In this document: piece by piece, positions 1 through 8,347 of the stretch
Numbering within the stretch: the first letter of the stretch is position 1
Layout: each line of letters begins with the position of its first letter
DNA from: Caryophanales bacterium UBA6449
Lineage (GTDB): Bacteria; Bacillota_I; Bacilli_A; RFN20; CAG-288
DNA: 48,255 nucleotides
Reading direction: 5' to 3'
NCBI GenBank assembly: GCA_002437105.1
Contig: DJOB01000004.1
Location: 133,125-181,379 of the forward strand
The notes under the pieces: generated by a model
The model's input: the letters and a program-made list of their open reading frames with translations, nothing else
Database searches by the model: none
Told to the model about the DNA's origin: nothing
Translations under genes and position numbers: made by a program

Positions 1-1805
1 TTCATCGCCTTCGCCAGGATCTTTCGCGCATCCTTGCGCTGCTTTTCGGTCGTCTCCTTCTCATCGGCCTGCAGGATCAGCTGGGCGATCCTCTGCTTTC
101 TCTTCTTCCGGATGGCGCGGTCGCGCAGCTTCCAATAGGCGAGGCCTATCAGTCCGAGCACGATCACCGCCAGCACGACCCAGTATCCCCAGGTGGGGAA
201 GAGCATGGAGCGGCTAGCTTCCCAGACATCGATGACATCGACGGTCCGATCCCCGAAGTCCTGGAAGACGATCAGGGAAGGCAGGATGCTCTCATCGGGG
301 AACATCGCGTCGAGCTGGCGGTCCTTCTCGCTCACCGGGTAGTAGATCTTCCAATCATCGTCGGTGAATTCGCTGCCACCGGTTCCCTTGAAGAAATAGG
401 TGAGATCCTTGACGAGGTAGTCCTTGCCCGCTTCTCCTTCGGGAAGCTGGTTGTAGACCTCATCGCCGGCGTCCTCAGCGGTGCGCATATCGTAGGACTC
501 GCGGATGTATTTGAAGACTTCGCTGGACGCGATGAAAGAGGTGTAGCCGATAAAGTCTACGTTGTCGATCAGGGGACCGTTCTCGTATTTGTCGCTCTCG
601 GGGAAGGGGTTGGAAAGAAAGTCAATATATTCCTGAGCCAGGTCGGTCACCCCGTGCTGCAGCGCGCTCTTGGTCATCACCCATCCGTCGAACCAGATGT
701 TGGAGCCGCTGTCGGGCAGGGAGTAGTAGAGACGGGCGCGACCCTGCTGGTCGGCCTGAGTTAAAGAGTAGACGGCATCTCCCGAAAAGGACTGCATGAT
801 TCCGACATTGTCGTTGTTCTGGATTTCTTCCTTACCTCTATCGACCTCGTATCCATAGAGGTTCTTGGAAAGCTGCTGGATGGCGTCGCTGACCTTATTC
901 AGGGCTTCGTTGTCGGTCCTATTCAGCAGGTTGTTCAGATCCTTGTTGTATTCCTTCTCGGATAGCTGACCGTTCTCATACTTCTCCTTGAGCGCGAGCG
1001 ACTCGCGGTAGAAGGCGTGTTGGAGACCGGCGGAGTATCCATCTCTGGTCGAATCCTTGATGTAGGCGGTGTGGGAGTAATCGGTATTCCAGAGGACCTC
1101 CCAACTTTTTACATCCTCTCTGACCTGATCGGCGGTCAAGCCGCGCTCGGCGAACTTGTGGAAGGTGGGGTTGTAGACCATGCCGACCGTGCCCCACATG
1201 TAGCCGCGCATGAACTGGTTGACGGTTCCTTCCTTAGCGACCACCTGGTCAGCGTCGATGTTCGGATTCTCCTTCTTGGCGTGGTAGACATCCTTTCCGG
1301 CGATCGCAGCCAGCTCGGAGTCCCGAAGCCAGGGGGAGACGTACTTATCGTAGATCGGCGTGGAGCCGGGGTAATCGTCCTCGTTCTCGAAGGGGATGAT
1401 CAGATCGTCGGCCATGAGACGCTGGATGGCGTAGTCCGACGGGCAGACCAGATCGTAGTCGACCTTTCCCGTGCGGAGCTGGTTGATCATGTCCTCGTTG
1501 GTCAAAAATGTATCGTAGACGAGGTTGACCTCGACTCCCTGATCTCGCATGTAGTCGACGAACCGGTCGTTGATACCGGTGACGGGGCCGTCGTAGCCGT
1601 AGCTCTCGGCCTCGGCCTTACCCATGGTCGGCAGGATGTAGACATCCCAGTTGTAGACCTTGAGAGTCCGCTTGATCGGGTTGGCTCGTTTGATGCTGGT
1701 CTGGACGGCTGCGTAGGTCCGGTTGGACAGATCCACGAGCGGGGCTGAATCGGTGAAGGCGAACGCGAGCCCTACCAGGCTGAATAGAATGCTTCTGAGT
1801 TTCAT
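1..1805 (-). CDS. potD: PotD-like spermidine/putrescine-binding protein, C-terminally membrane anchored (partial, runs off left edge)
   Basis: Extracellular polyamine-binding component of the PotABCD ABC importer. The frame is open from an ATG at 1805 to the window edge, so at least 601 residues are coded and the stop lies outside. GGAGG sits just upstream and the ATG directly follows the potC stop. Residues 1-20 form a hydrophobic signal-like segment (MKLRSILFSLVGLAFAF) with no lipobox cysteine. The PotD fold starts near residue 50 with VYNWDVYI and continues with YDLVCPSDYA, a GTVGMVYNP hinge-type motif and SNIWFDGWVM. Ordinary PotD ends near 350 residues. This one continues to about 530, then has one membrane segment (about 541-561, WVVLAVIVLGLIGLAYW) followed by a basic, helical, presumably cytoplasmic tail. 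A C-terminal membrane anchor therefore seems to replace lipidation. Family assignment is firm; the anchor topology is inferred. Confidence 0.9.
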   Translation of the reverse strand, partial: MKLRSILFSLVGLAFAFTDSAPLVDLSNRTYAAVQTSIKRANPIKRTLKVYNWDVYILPTMGKAEAESYGYDGPVTGINDRFVDYMRDQGVEVNLVYDTFLTNEDMINQLRTGKVDYDLVCPSDYAIQRLMADDLIIPFENEDDYPGSTPIYDKYVSPWLRDSELAAIAGKDVYHAKKENPNIDADQVVAKEGTVNQFMRGYMWGTVGMVYNPTFHKFAERGLTADQVREDVKSWEVLWNTDYSHTAYIKDSTRDGYSAGLQHAFYRESLALKEKYENGQLSEKEYNKDLNNLLNRTDNEALNKVSDAIQQLSKNLYGYEVDRGKEEIQNNDNVGIMQSFSGDAVYSLTQADQQGRARLYYSLPDSGSNIWFDGWVMTKSALQHGVTDLAQEYIDFLSNPFPESDKYENGPLIDNVDFIGYTSFIASSEVFKYIRESYDMRTAEDAGDEVYNQLPEGEAGKDYLVKDLTYFFKGTGGSEFTDDDWKIYYPVSEKDRQLDAMFPDESILPSLIVFQDFGDRTVDVIDVWEASRSMLFPTWGYWVVLAVIVLGLIGLAYWKLRDRAIRKKRKQRIAQLILQADEKETTEKQRKDARKILAKAM

Positions 1806-2705
1806 CTATCGTGCCTCCTCATTCAGGAGCTTATTTCTCCTCTTGGCATGCGCCGAAGCCTTGTTGGCTTTGAAATTGTTGATCATCGTGTAGACGACTA
1901 CGATCGAGACGACGAGCAGGAAGATGAGTAGGGTCAGGGGACGCAGCTCCGCAGGAACTGCGCCCTTGACGATCTTGGCTTGGATCATCGTCGAGAGAGT
2001 GACGATAGTTCCTTCGCCCGACAGGAGTCCGGGACCCGCGGTGAAGTTGGTGATGATCAGGTCGTCCAGGGATAGGGAGATCGCGAGCAGGAATCCGGAG
2101 AAGACGCCCGGAGCGACCTGCGGGAAGATCACCCGTCTCAGCGCTATCGCGGGGTTGGCGTTCAAGTCCAGGGCCGCTTCATAGAGCTCGGGATTCATCT
2201 GCTGCAGTTTCGGCTTGACGTTCAGGTAGACGAAGGGGAGGCCGATCACCACGTGGCCGATCAGCAGGGTCCAGAAGGAGAACAGGTTGGTCTTGAAGAT
2301 CATGTTTCCCGCGAAGACGAACATGACGGTGAGCGACATGGCGATGACGACTTCCGCATTGACGATGGGGATATTGTTGATGCCATCCAGGATGGTGGAA
2401 GTCCGGCGCTTGGAGTAGAAGGAGCCGATGGCGCCTAGAGTTCCGAGCAGGGTGGAGACTAGACCCGAAGTGATAGCCAGAATAGCGGTGTTGGCGACGG
2501 CGGTCCAGATCTCCTTGTTCTGAAATAGGCGCACGTAGAGTTCGCCCGTCAGACCGGTGCCGTTCCATCCGCCACCGCTGTGCCACGAGCCGATGATGGT
2601 CGTGTCGTTGAAGGAGAAGGCGATCAGCATGAGGACCGGCAGGTAGATGATGATGAGGATGAGCCAGATGAAGGACTGGGCCAGGATCTTTTTGAACGTT
2701 ACCAT
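1806..2705 (-). CDS. potC: Spermidine/putrescine ABC transporter permease PotC
   Basis: Inner-membrane permease of the polyamine importer, 299 residues. It opens with the PotC-typical N-terminus (IYLPVLMLIAFSFND) and has about six membrane segments. The EAA loop for ATPase contact is visible as YEAALDLNANPAIALRRVIFP, followed by SLDDLIITNF. The start overlaps the potB stop by seven bases (ATGGTAA), which indicates translational coupling, and potD begins on the next base after its stop. Length and motifs are normal for the family. The C-terminus is lysine/arginine-rich. Confidence 0.95.
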   Translation of the reverse strand: MVTFKKILAQSFIWLILIIIYLPVLMLIAFSFNDTTIIGSWHSGGGWNGTGLTGELYVRLFQNKEIWTAVANTAILAITSGLVSTLLGTLGAIGSFYSKRRTSTILDGINNIPIVNAEVVIAMSLTVMFVFAGNMIFKTNLFSFWTLLIGHVVIGLPFVYLNVKPKLQQMNPELYEAALDLNANPAIALRRVIFPQVAPGVFSGFLLAISLSLDDLIITNFTAGPGLLSGEGTIVTLSTMIQAKIVKGAVPAELRPLTLLIFLLVVSIVVVYTMINNFKANKASAHAKRRNKLLNEEAR

Positions 2706-3499
2706 GAAGCACCTCCGCGGAGCGATTCGCCGTTAGTGGAGAACCGCTTGGTCAGAAGCATCGTCAAGAATACGAGGATCAGCATGATGAGGGACATGAA
2801 GGATCCGGCATTCCAGTTGGAGTTGGCGAAGCTGAGCTGGATCGAGTTTCCGAACAGCATGATCTTGCCGCTGGACATGGTGTCGGAGATCACGTAGGAG
2901 GACATGGTCGGCATGAAGACCATCTGCGCGCCGGCGATGATGCCGGACATCGATTGAGGGATGATGTTCTTGGTGAAGGTCTGGATGGGGTTGCAGCCCA
3001 GATCCTTAGCCGCCTCGATCTGTCCACGATCGAGTTTCAGCATCGTGGAGTAGAGCGGGAGAATGGTGAAGGGCAGGTAGTTGTAGGCCATACCGATCAT
3101 CGTGGAGACGATGGGGTGGGTTCCCGCGTCGATCCCGATGCTGGAGAGGATGTCCTTCATGGCGTAGGTGCGAAGGACGAAGTTGATCCACATGGGAAGG
3201 ACGAACAGCATGATGAGGATGGCGTTCCGGTTGTATTTAGGGTTGGCCAGCAGATAGGCGATCGGATAGCCGATCAGGATGCATATCAGGGTGTTGAAGA
3301 AACCGACGAGCAGCGAGACGAAGAGGACGGATAGTTTCGTCGTAGAGGAGAAGAAGTAGACGAGGGCATCGAAAGTGAAATTGCCTTTCGTGTCGGTGAA
3401 GGCGTAGTAGATGATGAAGAATATGGGGATTATCACGAACAGCAGCATGAAGATGAGATAGGGGATCCCCAGCGCTTTTCTGGAAGCTTTATATTTCAT
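2699..3499 (-). CDS. potB: Spermidine/putrescine ABC transporter permease PotB
   Basis: Second permease of the polyamine importer, 266 residues, with about six membrane helices. The N-terminal helix (YLIFMLLFVIIPIFFIIYYAF) and the EAA loop (IEAAKDLGCNPIQTFTKNIIP) are standard for PotB. A GGAGGG ribosome site lies 11 bases before the ATG. It is separated from potA by a 174-bp spacer in which I see no gene and no convincing terminator, so the four genes are probably one transcript in the order A-B-C-D. Confidence 0.95.
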   Translation of the reverse strand: MKYKASRKALGIPYLIFMLLFVIIPIFFIIYYAFTDTKGNFTFDALVYFFSSTTKLSVLFVSLLVGFFNTLICILIGYPIAYLLANPKYNRNAILIMLFVLPMWINFVLRTYAMKDILSSIGIDAGTHPIVSTMIGMAYNYLPFTILPLYSTMLKLDRGQIEAAKDLGCNPIQTFTKNIIPQSMSGIIAGAQMVFMPTMSSYVISDTMSSGKIMLFGNSIQLSFANSNWNAGSFMSLIMLILVFLTMLLTKRFSTNGESLRGGASW

Positions 3500-3673
3500 G
3501 ATCTGTTAAATCTCCCTCCGTTCTAAGAGACGACCTTCTCGCAGTTGAGACGGCGATAGAGCCTTTGGTATCCGGTAGGTGATGTCGGCTCATCCTGTCT
3601 TTTATTTTTGAAAATGCTATTTGAAACTGCACCTTTTTAAATAAGGCGAATGGATATATTACCTATGATTGAA

Positions 3674-5524
3674 CTATATCTCGTGCTCGGATAGATCACC
3701 CTTGATCTTGAGTGCGATCTTCTCCTTGGGAATCGAGAGTCCGACCGTATCGTCAGTGGTGAAGGAGTAGGGGGTGGAGACGACGTAGTCCTCATCGTCC
3801 GAGGTGCGGACGACGAGCAGATAGTGGTCACCCTTCCAGACGACGGAGTCCACGGTTCCGGTAACCTGGGCCTGGGAGGTATCGTCGGTGATCGCGATAT
3901 CCTCGGGTTTGACGGTCGCGACGACTTTGAGATCGGTCAGATCGTACCTCTTGCCATCCTGGCAGAGGTAGCCATCGGAATCCACCTTGGAGTTGGCGAG
4001 TATCTTGGTCACGTCGATATCGAAAGTGGCCGAACCGATGGTCAGGCAGTTCTTCTTGTCGATGACGCCATCGGTGAAGATGTTGATCGACAGCTCCTTC
4101 TTCATGATGTGGATGCTATCGGGGGCGATCTTCATATTGACCGTCGCCCCTTCGTCGAAGGCGTGGGTCGATTTGACGATGACCTCCTCCTTGCCGACCA
4201 TGATCGAGTACTGGAAGAAGATACCCTTGAAGACGCGGGTGTCTATGCGGCCGGAGATCGTCTCCTGATCCGCCGTCGCGCTGAGCTCGACATCCTCGGG
4301 ACGGACGACGACATCGACTCGCTCGTTGGGAGCGAAATCATCGATGCAGGCGAACTCGCGACCCAGGAATCTGACCTTTCGGTTGCCCAGGTAGGTGCCG
4401 TTATAGATGTTGGAGTCACCGATGAAGTCGGCGACGAAGGCGTTCTTGGGCTCGTTGTAGATCTCGGTCGGGGTTCCGATCTGCTGGATGAGACCGTTGG
4501 ACATGACCATGACCCGGTCGGACATGGTCAGAGCTTCCTCCTGGTCGTGGGTGACATAGATGAAGGTGATACCCAGTTTTCGGTGCATCTCCTTGAGCTC
4601 GAGCTGCATGTCCTTTCTCATCTTGAGGTCCAGGGCGCCCAGAGGTTCATCCAAGAGGAGGATCTTGGGCTCCAGACAGATGGCGCGGGCGATGGCGACA
4701 CGCTGCTGCTGTCCACCGGACAGGGTGGAGATGGAGCGGTCCTCCATGTTGTCCAGGTCGACGATCTGCAGGGCGCGCATGACCTTGTCATCGATCTCCT
4801 GGTTGGTGAGCCTTCTATTTCGATAGGCGGGTTCAGGGGTGGCCTTGAGCCGATCTATCTCGGCTTGGAACTGAGCGATTCTCTGCTCCTTCTCCTCAGC
4901 GGAGATGACGGGATCCTTCTGGAAGCGCTCGATCTGTTTGCGGTAGTAGTGGATCTTGGAGCGATTGATCTTCAGGATGGGGGTGCCATCCTTTCTCTTG
5001 AGGGGCACGGGAACCCTCTTGAGCTTGAGTCCGAAAGCGACGTTTCCGTAGACGTCCAGATTAGGAAAGAGGGCGTAGTGCTGGAAGACGGTATTGACGG
5101 GTCGCTTGTAGGGCGGGACGGGCACGATGTCTCGACCGTCCAGAATGATGTCGCCCGAGGAGGGGGTCTCGAAACCGGCTATCATCCTCAGCGTCGTGGA
5201 TTTTCCACATCCGGAGGGACCTAGCAGGGTCAAGAACTCGCCGCGGCGAACGTAGAAGTTCTCGTCGTCGATAACTTTGATGCCGTCGAAGACCTTGGTG
5301 ACATGCTTCATCTCGATGATGTGATCCGAGGAAGCGGGAGTGGAGCTGGTGTGTGTCGGCTGACTGATCGGATGGCTTATCGGTGAGACGGCAGGGGTGG
5401 GGGTAACTACCTTGGTGGTCGGAGCGGTCACAGGTTCAGCGGGAGAGGCCTTCTCCTTGGCTCTGAACATTTCGGATATCGCAGCGGCGATCCGCTTGAA
5501 GCGGCTGTTGTTTTTATCTTTCAT
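3674..5524 (-). CDS. potA: Spermidine/putrescine ABC transporter ATPase PotA with extra helical insertion and N-terminal extension
   Basis: ATPase of the polyamine importer, 616 residues against about 370 for ordinary PotA. Residues 1-67 are a Pro/Thr/Ser-rich extension. The ABC core follows: Walker A GPSGCGKST (102-110), Q-loop NTVFQ (144-148), signature LSGGQ (268-272), Walker B ILLLDEP (288-294), H-loop VTHD (324-327). Between the Q-loop and the signature, about 70 extra residues (about 171-240) carry a charged, probably coiled helical insertion that standard PotA lacks. The last 240 residues hold TOBE-like beta segments, apparently duplicated (VVVRPEDVEL and VATVKPEDIAI). Enlarged PotA proteins are known from Mollicutes. 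Ribosome site AAGGAA precedes the ATG. It is the first certain gene of the pot operon. Confidence 0.95.
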   Translation of the reverse strand: MKDKNNSRFKRIAAAISEMFRAKEKASPAEPVTAPTTKVVTPTPAVSPISHPISQPTHTSSTPASSDHIIEMKHVTKVFDGIKVIDDENFYVRRGEFLTLLGPSGCGKSTTLRMIAGFETPSSGDIILDGRDIVPVPPYKRPVNTVFQHYALFPNLDVYGNVAFGLKLKRVPVPLKRKDGTPILKINRSKIHYYRKQIERFQKDPVISAEEKEQRIAQFQAEIDRLKATPEPAYRNRRLTNQEIDDKVMRALQIVDLDNMEDRSISTLSGGQQQRVAIARAICLEPKILLLDEPLGALDLKMRKDMQLELKEMHRKLGITFIYVTHDQEEALTMSDRVMVMSNGLIQQIGTPTEIYNEPKNAFVADFIGDSNIYNGTYLGNRKVRFLGREFACIDDFAPNERVDVVVRPEDVELSATADQETISGRIDTRVFKGIFFQYSIMVGKEEVIVKSTHAFDEGATVNMKIAPDSIHIMKKELSINIFTDGVIDKKNCLTIGSATFDIDVTKILANSKVDSDGYLCQDGKRYDLTDLKVVATVKPEDIAITDDTSQAQVTGTVDSVVWKGDHYLLVVRTSDDEDYVVSTPYSFTTDDTVGLSIPKEKIALKIKGDLSEHEI

Positions 5525-5571
5525 TTTGAATTCCTTACACTAGAAATGACGATCTTCTACCGAAAAATCGT

Positions 5572-5772
5572 CTAGTAGCGCGGAGGTTCGAAGATGAAAG
5601 AAGAAGGGAGAAGAATCTGATACTCCGATTTGTCGTCACAGTGAGCCTTCGCCAGGAATGACTCTCTGTCCTCAGCTTTGCGTCTCTTATACTGCTCTTT
5701 TCGCTCGTGGCTGAAGCGGTGATCAAGGCCACACACCCAAGGCTCTTTGAAGCCTGAAGATGAAGCTCCCAA
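5572..5772 (-). CDS. Possible small hypothetical protein in the pot operon leader (TTG start)
   Basis: Small open frame of 66 codons between the pot promoter and potA. A perfect AGGAGG (about 5781-5786) lies nine bases upstream of a TTG start, which is the main reason to consider it real. The product is polar and charged, rich in Lys, Arg, Glu and Ser, ends in FEPPRY, and has no membrane segment or known domain that I recognise. Its stop lies 47 bases before potA. It could be a small protein, a regulatory leader peptide, or chance. Confidence 0.35.
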   Translation of the reverse strand: MGASSSGFKEPWVCGLDHRFSHERKEQYKRRKAEDRESFLAKAHCDDKSEYQILLPSSFIFEPPRY

Positions 5773-5842
5773 TCTATCGTTCCTCCTGTAGGAATATCCA
5801 GATGAAAATCAATCGCACCATGGCTATTTGATTCAAGGCAAG

Positions 5843-5870
5843 ATATTAAATACTACAGGCAAAAATACAA
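5843..5870 (-). promoter_or_regulatory. Putative sigma-A-type promoter for the pot operon
   Basis: On the minus strand TTGTAT (5865-5870) and TAATAT (5843-5848) are separated by 16 bases, in an AT-rich stretch just downstream of the ligase gene and upstream of the leader frame and potA. Spacing and matches are acceptable but not perfect. Confidence 0.45.
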
Positions 5871-5893
5871 GGCTTTTTAGAAAAATTTTTCGA

Positions 5894-6796
5894 TTATTTT
5901 TTAACTGCGTTCAATGAATGGAGACACCAGTCGACCAGCTGCCCCGCCACATCGACTCCCGAGGTGGATTCAATACCTTTGAAGAAGGCGTTGGAATTGA
6001 CCTCCAGCAGGGTGGGAAGACCCTCGCAATCCAGCGCGATATCCACGCCGGCGTAGTCCACTTTCAATAGTCTGGAGACCCTCTCCGCCATCGCGCTGAT
6101 TTCCTCAGGAAGGTGGTCAACTCTGATCGCGTGGCCCCCGCAGCCGAGGTTGGAGCGGAAGTCGCCGTCGTTGATCCTCTTCATCGAAGCGACCGTCTTT
6201 CCGCCGATGGTGATGACCCGGAAATCCTCACCGTGGTCGATCCTGGTTCCGATGAACTTCTGATAGAGGTGGGTGACATGCGCGAGGCGCAGATAGGTGC
6301 TCTCCAGCTCGGCCCTATCCCTGACCAGGTAGACCTGCTTTCCCAGCGAGCCGTAAGCCTCCTTGCAGACCAGGGGGTATCCCAGCTCGCGCTCCACGGT
6401 GTTGAGAAATCGCTGCATCGGTTCGGCGAGGGGCTGGCTGTAGCAGAGCGGGGCGGGAATCGTCTTAGGGGTCCTGATGTGCGAGCCTAGCAGGGCCATG
6501 TAGGTCAGGGTCTTATCGTCGCAGATCTCGGTCGCTTGCGCGGAGTTGAAGAGCGGGAATATCCGTTCGATCGCCCGACCGATGTACTTGTCCTTATCCA
6601 GGTAGAGACCGAAATCGAACGATTTCAGCTCCTCCCTGAAAGCGGCTTCGGAATCATTCAGGATGAGGGTCAGGTAGCTGGTGTCGAGAGTCTTAAAGGA
6701 TATTCCTCGTGCGTGGAGTTCTTCTTCCAGTCGGAGTGCCTTCTCCTTCAGGGAGGAAGTGGCGGCATAGGGATTAGTGACAATAAGGCAGTTCAT
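5894..6796 (-). CDS. RimK-like ATP-grasp ligase
   Basis: ATP-grasp carboxylate-amine/thiol ligase of the RimK (alpha-L-glutamate ligase) family, 300 residues. Visible features are the substrate-side CDDKTLTYMAL region, the ATP-grasp lysine in PLVCKEAYGSLGKQVYLV, the RVITIGGKTVASMKR strand, and the metal-binding DYAGVDIALD...LLEVNSNAFF end, all typical. An in-frame ATG exists 18 bases upstream (6814) but has no ribosome site; GAGG lies nine bases before the ATG at 6796, so I choose the shorter form. It stands alone between the pot operon and a divergent gene. Substrate unknown: modification of a ribosomal protein or synthesis of a glutamate-containing cofactor are the family precedents. Confidence 0.85.
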   Translation of the reverse strand: MNCLIVTNPYAATSSLKEKALRLEEELHARGISFKTLDTSYLTLILNDSEAAFREELKSFDFGLYLDKDKYIGRAIERIFPLFNSAQATEICDDKTLTYMALLGSHIRTPKTIPAPLCYSQPLAEPMQRFLNTVERELGYPLVCKEAYGSLGKQVYLVRDRAELESTYLRLAHVTHLYQKFIGTRIDHGEDFRVITIGGKTVASMKRINDGDFRSNLGCGGHAIRVDHLPEEISAMAERVSRLLKVDYAGVDIALDCEGLPTLLEVNSNAFFKGIESTSGVDVAGQLVDWCLHSLNAVKK

Positions 6797-6871
6797 AGGT
6801 AAGCCTCGTTTCATCTAGAGTATAAGGCTACCAAGTAGAATTCTCTTTCGTGATAATCATTACGGAGCAGG

Positions 6872-6877
6872 TATAAT
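6872..6877 (+). promoter_or_regulatory. Probable -10 box of the zinc-ribbon gene promoter
   Basis: A perfect TATAAT lies 27 bases before the coding start in the divergent gap between the ligase and the zinc-ribbon gene. No good -35 match is present at the normal distance. Confidence 0.4.
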
Positions 6878-6903
6878 TCCTTCAGAAGGAGCAGGATGGA
6901 AAA

Positions 6904-7362
6904 TTGGAAGAGAAGGTGAAATACTGCGTTCGCTGCGGGGCAGCGATTGGTCCGGAAGATAGCTTCTGTGGCAAGTGCGGCGCGAGGGTAGGGGGACAGG
7001 CGGCGGAGCCGGTTGCCCCTGTCTCTGCTGATAAGCCGGTTAAGGCTTTGAGTCCTGAAGAACAGCGGAAGGTTTCTAAGCTGGTCAATGCCGGTCTAGT
7101 GCTGGGAATCGTCTCTATCTCCGTGGCGCTGCTCATCGTACTTTTCTTTATCTTTTCGCTCCGACAATTTAAAGTGTTTTATATCTATCTCGTCCTACTC
7201 TGCCTGACTATTCCACTCTCCGTCGTTTCGACGGCGATCAATGGTTGTGCGATCGGACGGAAGGAGGATGCCAAGTCGATCACCTCGCTCGCTTTGAGCA
7301 TCGCGGCCGATGTTTTTCTTCTGCTGCAGCTCGCGACGGTCGCTATCCTTTTCCTGCGTTGA
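6904..7362 (+). CDS. Zinc-ribbon membrane protein of unknown function
   Basis: Protein of 152 residues. Residues 6-27 form a zinc ribbon with two CxxC knuckles (YCVRCG and FCGKCG), followed by an Ala/Pro linker and three probable membrane segments (about 62-84, 88-111 and 125-150). Zinc-ribbon plus membrane proteins of this build are common in Firmicutes and mostly uncharacterised. The start is TTG with AAGGAG 12 bases upstream; a nearby ATG at 6896 is out of frame and stops after seven codons. A strong terminator follows, so it is monocistronic. Confidence 0.75.
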   Translation: MEEKVKYCVRCGAAIGPEDSFCGKCGARVGGQAAEPVAPVSADKPVKALSPEEQRKVSKLVNAGLVLGIVSISVALLIVLFFIFSLRQFKVFYIYLVLLCLTIPLSVVSTAINGCAIGRKEDAKSITSLALSIAADVFLLLQLATVAILFLR

Positions 7363-7404
7363 TTCAATCGGTGAAAGCGCAGTTAGCAAATGCGCATTAT
7401 AGGG

Positions 7405-7440
7405 AAAATTCATCGAAAGCTCGATGAATTTTGCTCCTTT
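7405..7440 (+). terminator. Strong hairpin terminator after the zinc-ribbon gene
   Basis: A 12-bp perfect inverted repeat (7405-7416 with 7421-7432, loop AAGC) ends in a T-rich run. It can act on both strands. Confidence 0.75.
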
Positions 7441-7637
7441 TAGTCTATTTTCGGTCGATCCTTAAGCCTCTTCCATAAAAAGTTTTTGTGGAATTTCATT
7501 TGGCGTGCTTTTTGTCCCAATAATTATCTGACAAACAAATTCTGTAACTCAAATATGGCTTCGCGGTCTTAGCCTGGAGCTTTTCTGATGAAGAAATTAT
7601 GGATTCTACTTCTTCGCTAGTCAGATTCTAGGGGGGA

Positions 7638-8140
7638 TTATTCACTTCCCGAGCGGAGGGATTTTGCCTTTCTCCTATGCATCTTTCTTCCTATCTCGTC
7701 TATCCAGTTCTGCTTCGTGAACAGTTTCACCATCACGCAGAAGACATATTTGTGAGTCTTTTCGCAGGAGAATGACAGCGAGGAAGACTCGATTGTCCGC
7801 TTCGTCAAGTCGTCGAACACATAATTGACTATTCCGAGCCCGACTATAGTATCCAAGTCCTCTTTCTCAGTGTTGAGGAGATATTTCTTCAGCCTGGCCG
7901 AGAAGCTCTTGTATATGAGATCCGATCGTATACTTTAGTCCTTGAGTCTATCTTGCCCTTGGCCAGGACAAAGCCCACGCTTTTCTTTACGACTTCGAGA
8001 TATTCCTGACTCACGACGGGCAGCCCTTCTCAAGACCACTTTGACGATACCTTTATCACTGCGAAGGTGTCGACGGTCTTCGCCCCGAGCTTCACTTCAT
8101 TCTCTGTGTATTTCCCTTGCTCATTTGGGATAGTCCTATG
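7638..8140 (-). pseudogene. Decayed coding region, family unknown
   Basis: Read on the minus strand, the stretch gives protein-like sequence broken by stops and at least one frame change. An upstream piece contains QEYLEVVKKSVGFVLAKGK. A downstream piece of about 85 residues contains LKKYLLNTEKEDLDTI and ends RRKAKSLRSGSE. No intact start with a ribosome site is visible for the whole. I do not recognise the family. The 7441-7637 stretch next to it holds no gene that I can support. It is probably the remains of a mobile or accessory gene. Confidence 0.35.
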
Positions 8141-8201
8141 TTCTCTGTCTCATAGCCGAGACTCATTTTTTATATACTGTGCAAAAGATACAATAGGAGC
8201 G

Positions 8202-8268
8202 AAGAACAAAAACAGCCTAGCCCTGAAAACTAGAGCCTAGGCTAGTTTTCCTGGTGCGTAATTGTTAA
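8202..8268. repeat. 68-bp dispersed repeat with terminator-like hairpin, copy 1
   Basis: Nearly identical to 11201-11268. The core is an inverted repeat flanked by A-run and T-run (AAAACAGCCTAG ... CTAGGCTAGTTTT), so it could terminate transcription from both sides. A shared tail TGGTGCGTAATTG follows. The two copies are in the same orientation and bracket the AT-rich lipoprotein gene. Confidence 0.7.
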
Positions 8269-8284
8269 GTAAACTTAAAACCGA

Positions 8285-8313
8285 TTGACAATGTAGCATT
8301 ATGAAACTATAAC
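8285..8313 (+). promoter_or_regulatory. Strong consensus promoter of the lipoprotein gene
   Basis: A perfect TTGACA (8285-8290), 17-base spacer and TATAAC (8308-8313), placed 35 bases before the start codon. Confidence 0.8.
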
Positions 8314-8347
8314 TTCCTCCCAGTTGGTAGCAGGAGGAACTGATTCT

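Noticed and set aside
1017..1748. Open frame on the plus strand of about 243 codons
   Set aside because: It is the antisense of potD, whose minus-strand frame shows clear PotD motifs.
3824..5224. Long open frame on the plus strand opposite potA (466 codons)
   Set aside because: It is the antisense of a high-GC, codon-biased ATPase gene; no ribosome site, no known domain, and Asp/Gly/Val-rich composition typical of such shadows.
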